A stretch of 64,000 bases of DNA from Batkoa obscura (Eukaryota > Entomophthoromycota > Entomophthoromycetes > Entomophthorales > Batkoaceae): assembly GCA_030770535.1 (NCBI GenBank), contig JASVEC010000024.1:740004-804003 (forward strand). The letters are read 5' to 3'. This document shows positions 48,771-62,776 of the stretch, one piece after another (position 1 is the first letter of the stretch; the number at the start of each line of letters is the position of its first letter). Below the pieces are notes generated by a model that worked only from the letters and a program-made list of their open reading frames with translations, did no database searches and was not told the DNA's origin. Made by a program: the position numbers and the translations under genes.

Positions 48771-51745
48771 TTCTTTTTTCTTATTAATTAGAATTCTTCT
48801 AAAATCTAAACTAATTAATGTATCTATCATAACATTAAATATATCATTATACGAAATAATATAATTTCGAATCCAATATTGACTTCTTTGTTTAATTTGT
48901 ATATCATTATGTTCTAACAAATCTAATACAATTAATAATGGTTGATAAAAATATTTTGCTATATCATGTCCATTTAATTTCGATATTTCCCAAAATAATC
49001 CAAACTTATTGAAATTACTATTGTTATTTAAATTGAATTCACTTATTTTCATTGAAATATAATTTTCAATTAATTTAATATCATATAAACTACTTAATAA
49101 CCAAATTAATTCAATTATATTAGATTGGTACTGTTCATTTGATTCATTTAAATTATCCCATAATTTATCTAATATTAATAATAATATTTCTTTCGTTAAA
49201 TAAGTTTGATTTAAAGTTATTTGTTTTAATGTTAAATCAACTAAACATTTGATTGAACTTTCAATTATAATAAAATCTTCTACTTTATAACAACATAAAA
49301 CTAAATTTGTTGTAAATTCATTAATTAATTGTAACCCATTACGTTTTAAATTATCCTTTATATTATTATTATTAACTTCATAAAACGTATAAAATGTATT
49401 TAAATCAAATGGAAATGAAGTCAATTGTTTTAATAATTCGGATATTGATATAAATAATTGATTATTATTATTGTTAATTATTTCTTGTTGTTGATTATTT
49501 TGTAAGAAATGTAATAAAATACTTTTCCCAATGATCAATAATTTATATAATATAATGTTAAATAAATTAAACCCCTTAATTTTACTAAATAATAATTGAG
49601 TTGTATTGATATTTTCATTTTCATTTTCATTTTCTTCATCTTCATTTCCTTGTTGTTTTATTGGATTATAATAATTTCTAATTAACTTTGTAATATCCCT
49701 ATCCTCTATATTATCATTCTCTATAGTAATCTCAAGTTTAAATATATCTTTTGGTAATTTCGACATTGATGAAGTAATTAATTCTAATGTCATTAATACA
49801 TTTTTTTGATATTTGAAAAAATCTAATTGTTGTTTCTTCGTTTGCAGTAACTGTAAACATCGAATTAAAAAACAAGGTAGATGAATAAATTCTACTTCTT
49901 CTTCATTAAATTCCAATATATTAAATACAAATAATATCAATTCCAATTTATAACTCGTTTCATCTCCTTCGATCTCTAATTGATTTAATGTCCTATTAAT
50001 ATAAGACCAAATAAAATAAGGTTCAATTGTATCCAAAAATAATTTTGAGTTCATTATTAATTCTTTTTCATATAATAAATTCTTTTTACATTGTAAATAA
50101 CTTCTATTCATTATAGTATCAAAATGATATTGTAACATAACAGGCCCTAATTCTTGCTTGTCCATTAATGAAATTAATATACGATATGGTTTTTGCAACT
50201 CATTTAGTGATGTTGTGTTCAACTCAAACATTCTCTATTATTGAAGAAGATTAATAATAAAATATATAATAAAATAAATATGATTTCTTACTTTAATAGC
50301 TAAACTCATTGCGTTTAAACAATAAGCTTTAAAATAATTAATAGTTACTTCCATGGTTTCTCCACTTCCTTTTTATAATAAAAATACAAATAAATATCAC
50401 CATTCATATCATCATATTATGTCAAGAATTACCTAATAACCAAGCATAAACTCTTCTATTTAAAGACATATCCCTACTTAAAAATATCGATAGTAATGAG
50501 ATCATCAACTGACATAGTTGATCTTCTGTTAATATACTAATAATATCAAATATAAAAATGAAATTAATCATTATTATTATTATATTTAATATAATTCAAC
50601 TTACTTTAAATTGGGTGGTAAATATTTAATAATAATATCCAACATGCCTCTTTTCACCAAATGATCTTTATCATTTAAAGTAGCACAGATGGCATTGATC
50701 ATTAGGTTTAAATCATTTCCTAATATCTCTGATAATTCTAAAAAAACAAAATCATTAATACTCCATTTCTTCTTCTTTCAGCTTCATAGTTTACTTACCT
50801 TTACCATCTTTTATCTTAGGAAATCTTTTGATTAAAAAATTAATCCCTGCACATCGAATTTTAGGTGTAGAAATAAGTGCTAACCACATTGCTTGTAAAT
50901 AGAAATCTTGACCTACTTTGATCGATAATGAATCTAATAATTTAAATACTTGTTCAAAATATTCATTCCCTTCTTCTCAATTCCAGGTAATAAAGATATT
51001 ATTAGACTTTTTGTACACGGTCTTAATGACTTATCGAGAGTTACTATATAAGTTTCATAAATCTTTAATAATTGAGACTAAAAGAGAAAAGTTAGTAAAA
51101 AGATAACCAAATAAAATAAAACTTACTTTAATCGTCATGGATGCAAATTGCATAAACGGAAATAAACCATAAGCATAAATAGCTAAATCTTGGGCTAATA
51201 AATCAGACTAAAAACAATCATCTCCATTAAAATCTTATATTAAAACACCAATATTAAGAAGATCAAAACTTACCCCCATCTGTTCAAAAATAGTTTGATA
51301 AACTAATAGTGCTTTTTGATGAACCCCCGTTGGTAAAGCTGGATTTAAACATTGAGCTAACCTTTTTGCTAATAATAATTTATGCGGTATAACTTTAAAT
51401 TGAGGATATGTTTCAAAACACTATAAACAGAGAAAATGATTAATTGAATGGGTTTAGTTTATATGATTCGTATGGAATATATTTTTATTTTGAATTTTGA
51501 ACTTTGAATTAAAATAGCTTACTTTTTGTAAACGCGATAAAAATGCAGAGACATCCGCCCACTCACTTACACTTTCAAATGCTGACAATGTACGTTCAAT
51601 AGAGTAATTGAATTTTAAATATTTTGGATCTAACAAAATCAAGTATTAGTTGTAATTATTTCAATATCAGTTATTGAATTCTACCTGATGATAAACTTTT
51701 ATTGGAGTTTATTGTAGTGGATTTATTATTTATTGGAGTGGTCAT
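45328..51745 (-). CDS. DOP1: Dopey family protein Dop1, with one apparent frame break
   Basis: Sixteen exons, in gene order from 51685-51745, 51523-51629, 51274-51420, 51127-51207, 50799-51077, 50605-50737, 50433-50536, 50292-50368, 48560-50234, 47473-48494, 47235-47407, 47013-47174, 46881-46956, 46278-46824, 45663-46216 to 45328-45603, about 1824 residues. Dop1 works with flippase Neo1 and Mon2 at Golgi/endosome membranes. The N-terminus is unmistakable: DPKYLKF, ALL-type helices, SVSEWADVSAFLSRLQK, YPQFKVIPHKLLLAKRLAQC, NPALPTGVHQKALLVY, then RDMSLNRRVYAWLLG. In exon 5 the frame changes between LLPGIEKK and EYFEQVFKLLD (about 50965-50980). One base is missing relative to a continuous frame and no intron can explain it. 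Asn runs of about 22 and 11 residues come from AAT codons. Exons 9 and 10 are long; others are short. Confidence 0.9.
48716..48772. repeat. Coding AAT repeat (Asn run) in DOP1
   Basis: On the coding (minus) strand about 19-20 AAT codons in a row, giving a poly-Asn loop between KKKE and LILDKYIQFP. A shorter run lies at 48088-48119. Confidence 0.8.
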
Positions 51746-52028
51746 TTATATTTGTTTATTTTATATTGAAATTTTGATTTTTTTTTTTAAAAATCAATAA
51801 AAGAAAATTGAATGACTTTTTTTGAAGTTTTTCAAAGCCACCTAAACAACTGTTATTTGCATAATTCTAACTATTGATGTGGCAAGAATCGAGAGTTGAC
51901 TTATTTGGATAACTCTCAAATAATTTTTCAATGAAATTTTTGAGGTTATTTTTAGTGAATTAAAAATTAATTAGATTTACAACTCTTTTTTTATTATCTT
52001 TGTTCTATTTTCAAAATATATATAAAAA
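51746..52028. promoter_or_regulatory. Shared upstream region of DOP1 and MSC2
   Basis: 283 bases between two divergent start codons. It must hold both promoters. No clear TATA box; T-rich tracts are present. Confidence 0.4.
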
Positions 52029-54368
<2,340 letters not shown>

Positions 54369-54683
54369 AAAATCTTGGTCGATATTCTATAAAATAATTA
54401 TCCTTTTTTTTTCTAGTTTATTGTTTATATTGTATTGTAATATATTATTAAATATAAACTAATCTTAATTTTAGTAATAAAACCGAATAGGTATTTAATA
54501 GTTCAAAATCATTAAATAAAACATCGTAAACTATATCTTTACGTTAAAGTAGTTAACCTGAAGTAATTGATAGTAAACTTTAAATATTAAATACTATAAT
54601 TAGCAATGAAATATATTTGTTTATTAAATTAAACAATCAATTTCATTTCAAACATAAAACAAAAAGCCAATATCTAAATTCAT
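54369..54683. other. 3' region between MSC2 and CMC2
   Basis: About 315 bases between convergent genes. A+T-rich; nothing specific. Confidence 0.4.
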
Positions 54684-54983
54684 TTATTTATCTTCAAATT
54701 CTTTCCATAATTCTTCACGTCTTTTTTTAGCATCTTTAGCTTTTTTAGCATTAGCTGAACGTATGCCTTCAAACTTAATATAGTATTGTATTAGTTTAAT
54801 TTGATCTTGTTTTTATAATAAAGTAACAATTACCTCTAAAGCCAGACATTTATTTAATTCAATTTTCAAATCATTACATTCACCAAAATATTTTTTAATT
54901 GGATGATTTAAATGACAATTGTTTAAGGCCATGATTTGTGATATACATTCTGTATGTTTATGGGGTGTTAAGGTAGGATGCAT
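54684..54983 (-). CDS. CMC2: Cytochrome c oxidase assembly factor Cmc2
   Basis: Two exons (54834-54983, 54684-54773) give 79 residues. The twin CX9C motif of intermembrane-space proteins folded by Mia40 is present: CISQIMALNNC and CNDLKIELNKC. The N-terminus MHPTLTPHKHTEC and the stretch HLNHPIKKYFGEC match the Cmc2 family (MHPxLSPHLHxxC...HPxxKFFGxC). The tail is a basic helix (AKKAKDAKKRREELWKEF). Cmc2 helps assemble complex IV. The gene is head to head with MRPS12, 243 bp apart. Confidence 0.9.
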
Positions 54984-55226
54984 CGTTAGATTTTTTTCTC
55001 TTTTTAATAAAAGTATATATTTTGTAAAATAAAAATTTAAAACTTTCGATTTTTATTTATTTTCAACTCTCTTCGCTTTAATTTGAAATTCAATTAATTC
55101 TTCAATTGAATTAACTTTTGCAATTTTTGAAATCTACTCAATTCTGGAGTATTCAAGATTTTTTAAATTTTTACTTTTTTAAAAATTATAGATTTTTTAC
55201 ATTTTTAAAATAGTTAACCAAAAAAA

Positions 55227-55736
55227 ATGTCAACAATGTTATGTACCCTAATGAGGGGGTTAACCTTAACCAAGACACCAACTTTTAATTTACTCAAATC
55301 CAACTTAACTAACCCCATTAATCGTTTAACTGTGGTACAAACTCAAACGAGTAATATGGCGACTTTAAATCAAGTAATAAGAGGTTGTCGTAAAACCAAG
55401 CCCAATGTATCCAAGTGTCCAGCTCTCGATGGCAGTCCACAGAAAAAAGGTGTTTGTGTGAAAGTATACACTACAAAACCAAAGAAACCTAATTCAGCTG
55501 TACGTAAAGTAGCACGAGTTCGATTAAGTAATGGAAAAACTATCATTGCTTATATTCCGGGTGAAGGTCATAATTTACAAGAACATTCAGTAGTACTTGT
55601 TCGTGGTGGGGGCCCTCCTGATTTACCTGGTGTGAAATATAAGCTCATTAGAGGTAAATATGATTTACAAGGCGTTGCTAATAGAGCTACTTCAAGATCG
55701 AAATATGGTGCTAAGAAGCCTTCAAGTGATAAATAG
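55227..55736 (+). CDS. MRPS12: Mitochondrial ribosomal protein uS12m
   Basis: Single exon, 169 residues. The first ~47 residues are a presequence rich in Lys, Arg, Thr and Leu. From [10 protein letters not shown] onward it is S12. [37 protein letters not shown] carries the decoding-centre loop, and [19 protein letters not shown] is the second conserved loop. The usual RVKDLPGV reads GPPDLPGV here, a local departure. The protein is part of the small mitoribosomal subunit decoding site. It shares a short divergent promoter region with CMC2. Confidence 0.93.
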   Translation: MSTMLCTLMRGLTLTKTPTFNLLKSNLTNPINRLTVVQTQTSNMATLNQVIRGCRKTKPNVSKCPALDGSPQKKGVCVKVYTTKPKKPNSAVRKVARVRLSNGKTIIAYIPGEGHNLQEHSVVLVRGGGPPDLPGVKYKLIRGKYDLQGVANRATSRSKYGAKKPSSDK

Positions 55737-56118
55737 ATTCAAAATAAAAAATAAGTTTGCTTGGGGTTTATAGGTCTATTTGGGAGAATTTTTCTAATTT
55801 TATATTTTAGATTGATTAAACTGATTTAAAATTGTTTATACTTAGTATAATATAAGCTTAATGAAATTAATAAGTTAAATAATTTGTAGATTTCTTGACA
55901 AAATTATATTTATCCATATTTAATATCTATAGAAATTAAATTTAACTAAAGATATTAGCCTCATTACTAAACTATCAGTACAGCGCATTTATAAAACAAT
56001 AACGAAGGCTTAAATATTTTATCACATTTTTTTATTAAACTACTTTCTATACTATCACTATCGGACCTTGGAGGAAGCTTTAAAGTTCAAATACCAATTG
56101 TTGTTTTTAAGCTTTAAT
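55737..56118. other. Intergenic region between convergent genes
   Basis: About 380 bases between MRPS12 and the valyl-tRNA synthetase gene. No feature seen; in particular I see no exon that would extend the synthetase C-terminus. Confidence 0.4.
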
Positions 56119-59100
56119 TTAATTTTCTTTAGTTGGTAATTCAAGATAAACCATTAAATTATTGGCTTGTGGTGAACTAGAAACATAAGTAGTAGCATCT
56201 TTATCACCTAAAGCTTCAAATACTTCGCATCCTTTAATTAAGGATTTGAAACTAGCTTTATTTGCTTCAAGAGCTTCAGCTATTTTACCATCAACAGTAG
56301 AATAATAAACTATAAAATAAATGTAAACAAATATAAATATATATAGTAATATTATAACTTACCTTTAACTTCTCCCTTGGTTATACCGTTATCAGCTAGT
56401 AAAGATCTAGCTGATTTAACAGCAGAATAGGCGGATTCAAACAAAGCATCAGCTTCTGAATTTTCATAAGTAGTTTCACCGACTGGGAAGGAAGCGATAC
56501 AAATAGAAGGAACTTTATCATCAGTTCTACGAGGAAGTCTTTGATATAGTTCTTCGGTAAGGAAAGGCATAAATGGATGGAGAAGTTTTAATCCACCTTC
56601 TAAGCAAATGCAAAGGGTATCTTGCATTGAACGGCGTTTGCTTTCATTTTCTGGACTTAAATCAGTTACTACTGGTTTCATCATTTCAACAAATACATCA
56701 CATAATTCATATAACCAGAAATTATAAACAGCGTTTGTAGCATTCATGAAATTACGCTCTTCAAGCGCTTTATTAGTTTCAATGGCAGCGATATTAAAAC
56801 GATTCAAAATCCATTTTTCAACTAAAGATTCTTCGCCAGTAGCCTAAAAAAATTAATAAATCATAACTAATAATATTAATTTAAATTACTTTAGGATCAG
56901 ATCTAGGAATGAATTTTTCATCTAAACGCATAAGAGCAAATCTAGTTACATTCCATAATTTATTACAGAATTTTCTATATCCAACAACACGCAAGATATC
57001 CAAATTAATATCACGACCTAATTTAATTTAGTTTAAACTTTATATATGGTAATTATTATTTACCTGCAATAGGATAAGCACACAGTGCAAAACGAAGAGC
57101 ATCAGTACCACATTCTGGGATACCATTAGGGAAATCTTGTTTTTGGCCTTCTTTAGCTTTTTTAACTTCTCTTGGGTCTAAGTTACCCTTTTCTAATTTA
57201 ACACCTAGCTCTTCTAAAGTAATACCCTCAATAACATCAACAGGATCAATAACATTTCCTAATGATTTTGACATTTTACGGCCATGAGCATCACGAATCA
57301 TAGCATGACATAAAACTTCTTTAAAAGGTACTTGGCCGGTTAATTTAATACCCATCATTACCATCCTAGCTACCCAAAAGAATAAGATATCCCAACCAGT
57401 TTCAAGTAATGAATTTGGATAATATAAAGATAAATCTTTTGTTTGTTCTGGCCATCCAAAAATAGAAAATGGCCATAAACCAGATGAAAACCAAGTATCT
57501 AACACATCTTCATCTTGCTCTAATTTAATATTTGGTCCAAATTTACTAGTAGCTCTTTCTAAAGCTTCTTCATAACTACGTCCAACAATCCAATATTGAC
57601 TATCATCTGTATTTTGTTCTTTACCTTCAATTTTAACAAAATAAGCTGGTGCACGATGTCCCCACCATAATTGACGAGAAATACACCAATCTTGAATATT
57701 TTCTAACCAACGGAACCATTCACGTTCTGAAGCTTTTGGTAAAATATTGAGTTGACCATCTTCAACGGCTTTAATAGCTTCAGCGGCCATTTCTTTACAA
57801 TTAACCCACCATTGTGGTTTTAATAAAGGTTCAATAACATCTCCAGAACGAGAGCAAATTGGTACAACCATAGGATTATCTTTAGTTTCTATAAATAGAT
57901 TCTTTTCTTTCAAAGCTGCTAAAACTGCTTTACGGGCATGGAATCGCTTTAAACCTTGGAATGGTGCAGCATTTTCATTAAATGTACCATCGTCATTTAA
58001 GATATTAATATTTTCTAAATTATGACGTTTACCAACTTCGAAATCATTGAAATCATGAGCTGGTGTAATCTTTACTGCACCAGTACCGAATTCCATATCA
58101 ACTGCAATACTATCACAAACAATTGGAATACGACGACCGTTGAAAGGATGAATGACATGTTTACCATGTAAATGTTTATATCTTTCATCATCTGGATGAA
58201 TGGCAACAGCAGTATCACCAAGCATAGTTTCAATACGTGTAGTTGCAACAATAATTTTTTCTTCAGTATCTTCAACTTGATAAGCAAAAGAATGAATAGC
58301 CCCAAATTGGAATTTTTCTGACTCATCATAACCTGGGACATTCAACCAAGTAGAACCTGTTAACTCTTTATTTTCTACTTCTAAATTAGAAAGAGCAGTG
58401 TTGAGATGTACACACCAATTGACTAATCTCTTAGAACGATAGATAATACCTTCATCATGTAATCTAACAAATGCTTCAATCACAGCTTTGTTAAGTTCAG
58501 GGTCCATAGTAAACTTAGCACGTTCCCAGTCATAAGAGCCACCCATACGTTTGAGTTGGGTATAGATATGACCACCATATTGCTCTTTCCATTCCCAAAC
58601 TTTATCAACAAAAGCTTCTCTACCTAAGTCATGCCTTGTTTTCTTTTCTTGCCTATAAAGATTTTTTTCAACAACGGACTGACAACTGATACCAGCATGA
58701 TCACAACCTGGATTAAATAAAACAGTTTTCCCAAGCATTCGATTCCAACGAATCAAAGCATCTTGAATAGCTACAGTTAATGCATGGCCAATATGCAAAC
58801 TACCAGTTACATTTGGTGGTGGAATAGGTATTATAAAAGCCCCCTCTGGTTTAATTTTACCATCTTCAGTAAGTTGTGGTTTGAAAAAACCTTCTTTTGC
58901 CCACCAATCATACCAAGCTGATTCAACTGCAATGGCGTTATAAGTGGACTCCAATGGCTCAGACAAATCTTTTTGAACTTAATAAAAATATCAATTTTAT
59001 AGATTAATAAATACCTTTTTTATCTCCAGGTTTTGTTTTATTAACAAAAGCTACCTTTTCTTTTGTTTTTTTACTGTCAGTCTTATCCTTTTTTTTAGTC

Positions 59101-59339
59101 TAACTAGAGTTAGTTTAAAAGTACAGCCATAGTTATGATGAACTTACACTTTCCGCTTTAGCAGCTTGAGCAGCTTGTTTAGCAGCTAATTTTTCAAGTT
59201 TAGCTTTACGTTTTGCTTCGTTTTTAGCGGCGTTTTTAGCAGCTTTGTCAGCAGCGGTTTGATCACCAGCAACTTCTTCGGCTGAAGTAGGATTTAATTT
59301 TGTTTCTTCTTTAGGATTTGACATATTGAAAATGGCCAA
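56119..59339 (-). CDS. VAS1: Valyl-tRNA synthetase
   Basis: Six exons (59148-59339, 59015-59099, 57064-58977, 56890-57017, 56363-56843, 56119-56309) give 996 residues; Met6 is an alternative start. The enzyme charges tRNA-Val. A Lys/Ala-rich N-terminal extension of about 90 residues typical of eukaryotic ValRS precedes the class I core. The signature HIGHALT sits in [14 protein letters not shown]. The editing (CP1) domain contains [20 protein letters not shown], the [10 protein letters not shown] block follows, and [12 protein letters not shown] is the second ATP motif. The anticodon-binding helical domain follows (LNRFNIAA ... [15 protein letters not shown]). Odd: the protein ends at [10 protein letters not shown], about where other ValRS continue into a ~60-residue C-terminal coiled coil that contacts tRNA. 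I see no further exon. Whether alternative starts serve mitochondria is open. Confidence 0.93.
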
Positions 59340-60123
59340 TTTTTTTATTCAAAACTTTTTTGATTTTATGATACTCTATTTTGAGGAATTTTATTGGATT
59401 GATTCTTAAACTTCATCTGCTAATTCTTTAAGTATTCGCAGCTTTGCAAAGTTAGAAATTCAATTTTTTAGACCTTTGGTAATTTGAGTCATTTTATGTA
59501 ATAAAGGTTCAATATGTATGTATTATAATTGAGTATCATCAATGTCTATATTTTTTTATCTCAAGTCTATTCAAGTAATACGTATGAATGTTTCTAGTGA
59601 TAGATTTAAATATATAGATTCAAATAAAGCTATGTGAAATTTATAAACAGGGTTTTGTTTTGTTAATAAACATTTATAAATATTATTATATAAAAAATTG
59701 CGTTATAGAAGTCACAAAGAGTTTTTATAAAAATACTATAATCTTCTAAAGGCAAAACCAGATGCTTTAATAATTAAGATATGAATAAAGATATAGAATA
59801 CACTTTATTTGCCATAATTTCAAATTATAGCCTTTTCTCTTCATTGTAATATTAAATATTAGAATTTTATGTTTTAAGCAAACTTTATTTTATATAAATT
59901 TTTTTAGACGAAAAAATCAAAATTTTAATCAAACTTATTTATATAACAAATAAATTACAAAAATTAACAAAATTTAGTAGAGATTATTTAAAAAATTCTA
60001 TTTTTTCACAATGTAATTTTTATTGTTAATAACAATAGCTCAAAAGTAAAAAAATATAAAGTCAAAAACTGATTAATATAAATAGTTTTAGAAATAAATC
60101 AATATAGTATTTAATTTTAATGA
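59340..60123. other. Upstream region of VAS1
   Basis: About 780 bases, A+T-rich. It contains the VAS1 promoter and nothing else recognised. Confidence 0.4.
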
Positions 60124-60325
60124 TATAAGGATATATTTTTATGTTTAAGAATTTTACTAGTGGGGATGTATTTTTGTGTTTAAGAATTTTACTAACAATC
60201 TTTCTAAAATAGCGCTTAAAAAATGGAAAAGTAATGAAATCAAAAAAAACATCCCCAGTAATTTTTCCACTCAAATAGCGCTTAAAAAATGGAAAAGTAA
60301 TCAAATCAAAAAAAACACTCCCATA
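60124..60325 (+). repeat. MITE family 1 copy split by a nested copy
   Basis: The left part is 60124-60160 and the right part 60258-60325. Between them lies a complete second copy (60161-60257). Removing the inner copy plus a short duplication restores a normal-length element. Both are in plus orientation. Confidence 0.8.
60161..60257 (+). repeat. MITE family 1, nested full copy
   Basis: Perfect-looking ends TGGGGATGT and ACATCCCCA; the flanks read AGT on both sides of GGGG...CCCC. It interrupts the older copy near its TTTTACTA motif. Its intact ends suggest it is younger than the host copy. Confidence 0.8.
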
Positions 60326-60426
60326 TGGTGATGTTTTTTTTGATTTGATTACTTTTCCATTTTTTAAGCGCTATTTAAGCGGAAAATTTGTTGGTAAAAT
60401 TCTTAAACACAAAAATACATCCCCAT
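60324..60426 (-). repeat. MITE family 1 copy abutting the nested pair
   Basis: Starts in the TA shared with the end of the previous element and runs in the opposite orientation, TGGTGATG to CATCCCCA. The arrangement forms a large inverted repeat with 60258-60325. Confidence 0.75.
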
Positions 60427-60448
60427 ATATTACTTTAAATAAAAATAC

Positions 60449-60550
60449 AAGAGTATGTTTTTTTGGTTTCATTACTTTTTCCATCTTTTAAGCGCTATTT
60501 GAGTGGAAAAATTGTTAGTAAAATTCCTAAACACGAAAACACAGCCACAT
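60449..60550 (-). repeat. MITE family 1 copy
   Basis: About 100 bp, with AGCGCTATTTGAG core and worn ends (GAGTATG, CAGCCACA). Confidence 0.65.
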
Positions 60551-61145
60551 AAGCTATTTAATAATTTAGAAAAATTTCAACTGAAAATACTGATTTATTA
60601 TAAATTTTATACATTAAAACATTAAAATATAAAATTTTTATTAATAAAATAATTTTACTTTTTATATAATAGCAATATTCATAATAGATAGCTATTATGC
60701 TTTTGCTAACTTTTAATTAGCTTGTATATAAAAATTCGGCTTTAATAGAATTAATAAAGTGTTTATTTAATAGCATAATATTGGAATTTTATATCATAAA
60801 TATATTAATTAAAATATTTAAAATTATATTTGTTCTAATGTTGAGCAATCATGAATAAACAATAAAACACTAATAGACATAGCACCAATTTATGTTATTA
60901 TAGCCAAAGAGTAGTAATAAATTAGTGATAATAGGTCAAAAACTTATTAGCTGAATTAGTCAATCATCAATTGCTATTATTGCCTATGTACTACTAAATA
61001 TTATATTTTGACAACTGAATATTTGATTTTCTTTATAACAAAAATAATAAGAAGCTCATTAATTTGTATTTTTTATTTAATTTGTATTATTCAATATGTC
61101 ATTTGACTTTAAAGTATGGTAGAATTTATAAAAAATTTATTATTA
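60551..61145. other. A+T-rich spacer
   Basis: About 600 bases with no gene or repeat copy recognised. Confidence 0.4.
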
Positions 61146-61248
61146 TATGAGGATGTATTTTCTTGTTTAATAATTTTACTAATAATTTTTCCTCTCAAAT
61201 TGCATTTGAAAAACGGAAAAAATGATGAAACCAAAAAATACCCCGATA
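61146..61248 (+). repeat. MITE family 1 copy
   Basis: About 103 bp, TGAGGATG to CCCCGATA; the central AGCGCT is degraded (TTGCATTTG). Confidence 0.6.
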
Positions 61249-61365
61249 TCATTTAATTGGTATTTAAAAAAGCTTATAAATTCCTCAAATAAATTTAAAT
61301 TAGTAAAATAAGAATCACCTGTCAATGATTAAAATTGCAAGGTTAACACATTTATTTATAAATGT

Positions 61366-61466
61366 TTGAGGATGCTTCTTTGATTTCATCACTTTTTCCA
61401 TTCTTTTAAGCATTGTTTGAGCGAAAAGATCATTATTAAAATTAAATAAAAAAATACACCCCCATT
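61366..61466 (-). repeat. MITE family 1 copy
   Basis: About 100 bp, TGAGGATGC at the left and ACACCCCCA at the right, minus orientation. Confidence 0.6.
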
Positions 61467-61729
61467 TGAAAATTTTTTATAATTTAAGAATAAGTAATAA
61501 AACAATCTTATAAAAAGAACCTTTTAAACAAAGTATTGAGCTGGCCCTATTTCTAGTCTTTGGGCTAGCACATACCTTAAAAAGTATTATAAGGTGTTTA
61601 TTTATTCAAAGTATCATGGATGTAAGGAACTTTAATTTAACCATAACTGTAGAGGTTTCATCTATATGAACTTTACTTTGAAGATTCTTTTCGTTTATAA
61701 AAACCATATTACTTTAAGATCTTGCTTTC

Positions 61730-61960
61730 TAAACTCATCCGCCCCCTTTACCTTATTGTATGGTTGGCAGAATAGTTATTTAGATCAGATATTGCAATAG
61801 CTGGGTTTGAGGGTTCCTAAGGTTAATGTATACAAAAAAATCAGGAGTATAGTTTCTAAATTATGTTTTGCTAATTCTATAGACTACCGTTGTTTCAGAC
61901 TAGCAGTTTGGAGCTATTGCTCTTTATGTCAAATTAGCCACTTAAACTTTCCAAAGTATT
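61730..61960 (+). mobile_element. Fragment of a Ty3/gypsy-like retroelement, fossil
   Basis: A short stretch resembles the C-terminal part of a Ty3-type integrase (SSAPFTLLYGWQ, compare TPFxLLYGR). It is broken and no other part of the element or LTR is seen nearby. The sequence is less A+T-rich than its surroundings. Tentative. Confidence 0.35.
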
Positions 61961-62140
61961 CATAATTTTTAAAGAATACATAAATAATTGAAATTAAGGT
62001 GTTTATCAAGTTTTTTAATTGAATTCTAATAATCGAGTTCAAGGCATATGTCTTAGTTTAATCCACTAACGAAAATACTTGCTTTATAAAGTATAATATA
62101 AAAAAATTGAAATTACACAACTTTTATTAATTAAAATAAA
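61961..62140. other. 3' flank of TVP15-like gene 2
   Basis: A+T-rich downstream sequence; nothing specific. Confidence 0.3.
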
Positions 62141-62776
62141 TTAAATATTGGCAACTTGCCCTGATGATTGACCAATGCTAGGATTTATTGAATTTGGATT
62201 ACCAATTGAAGCTTCAATCATTTTAATTTCATCTTCTAGTTTAAACGATGGTACCAATGAAGAAAATGAATAATTTGGATATAAAAACGAAAACACAACA
62301 AATCCAAATCCAAAGAATATAAAGCTCAATAAAGACGCTATCCCATACCATGTAATTGATAGTGTTACAAAGCTAAAGCTGATAAAGTTAATTAAAATCA
62401 TATTATATTATATCAGATAATAATAATTACAATATATAAGCTGATAAAATGATATTAGTATATACTATCAATATGTATATATTTAATTTACCAAGTCCTC
62501 TTCCCATGGGCTTCTTAATGAATCTAAAGTTTCGTTTAAACATAGCTTCAATGCTACCGATTTCGGTAGCTAATAAAAATAAAGAGAATGATCTTGATTA
62601 TTAGTTGCATGGATATAAACTAAGACTTTTAATACTTACAAACAATAAATACTTTCGACAATTCCAGTTCTGTCAAAATTTATATACAACAAACAATAAT
62701 GAACTGCATGGGCAAACAGTAATAGTGAAAATAACACATTTATAATAGAAGCAACAACGCAAACAATGGTACTCAT
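62141..62776 (-). CDS. COPI-associated / TVP15-like small membrane protein, paralog 2
   Basis: Four exons in gene order: 62640-62776, 62492-62592, 62431-62440 and 62141-62378, giving 161 residues. The third exon is 10 nt. Without it the outer exons are out of phase and hit a stop; with it the protein reads GRGLAYIFFSFVTLSITWYG, aligning residue for residue with GRASLYILFSLITFSIAWYG of paralog 1. The 47-nt first intron joins IYC to LSFSLFLLATEI. Four membrane segments and a Ser/Gln-rich tail match paralog 1. Tandem and same strand as paralog 3, with which it shares exon sizes (137, 101, 10). A TATA-like box lies about 55-60 bp upstream (62831-62838). Function is presumed Golgi vesicle-related. 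Confidence 0.7.
62431..62440 (-). other. 10-nt microexon of paralog 2
   Basis: CTTATATATT on the coding strand, preceded by a CAG acceptor and followed by a GTAATT donor. It supplies the end of one codon, two full codons and the start of another. Confidence 0.65.

Noticed and set aside
50918-51106. Plus-strand frame in the DOP1 exon 5 region
   Set aside because: Antisense to conserved Dop1 sequence; it stands out only because the true frame is broken there.
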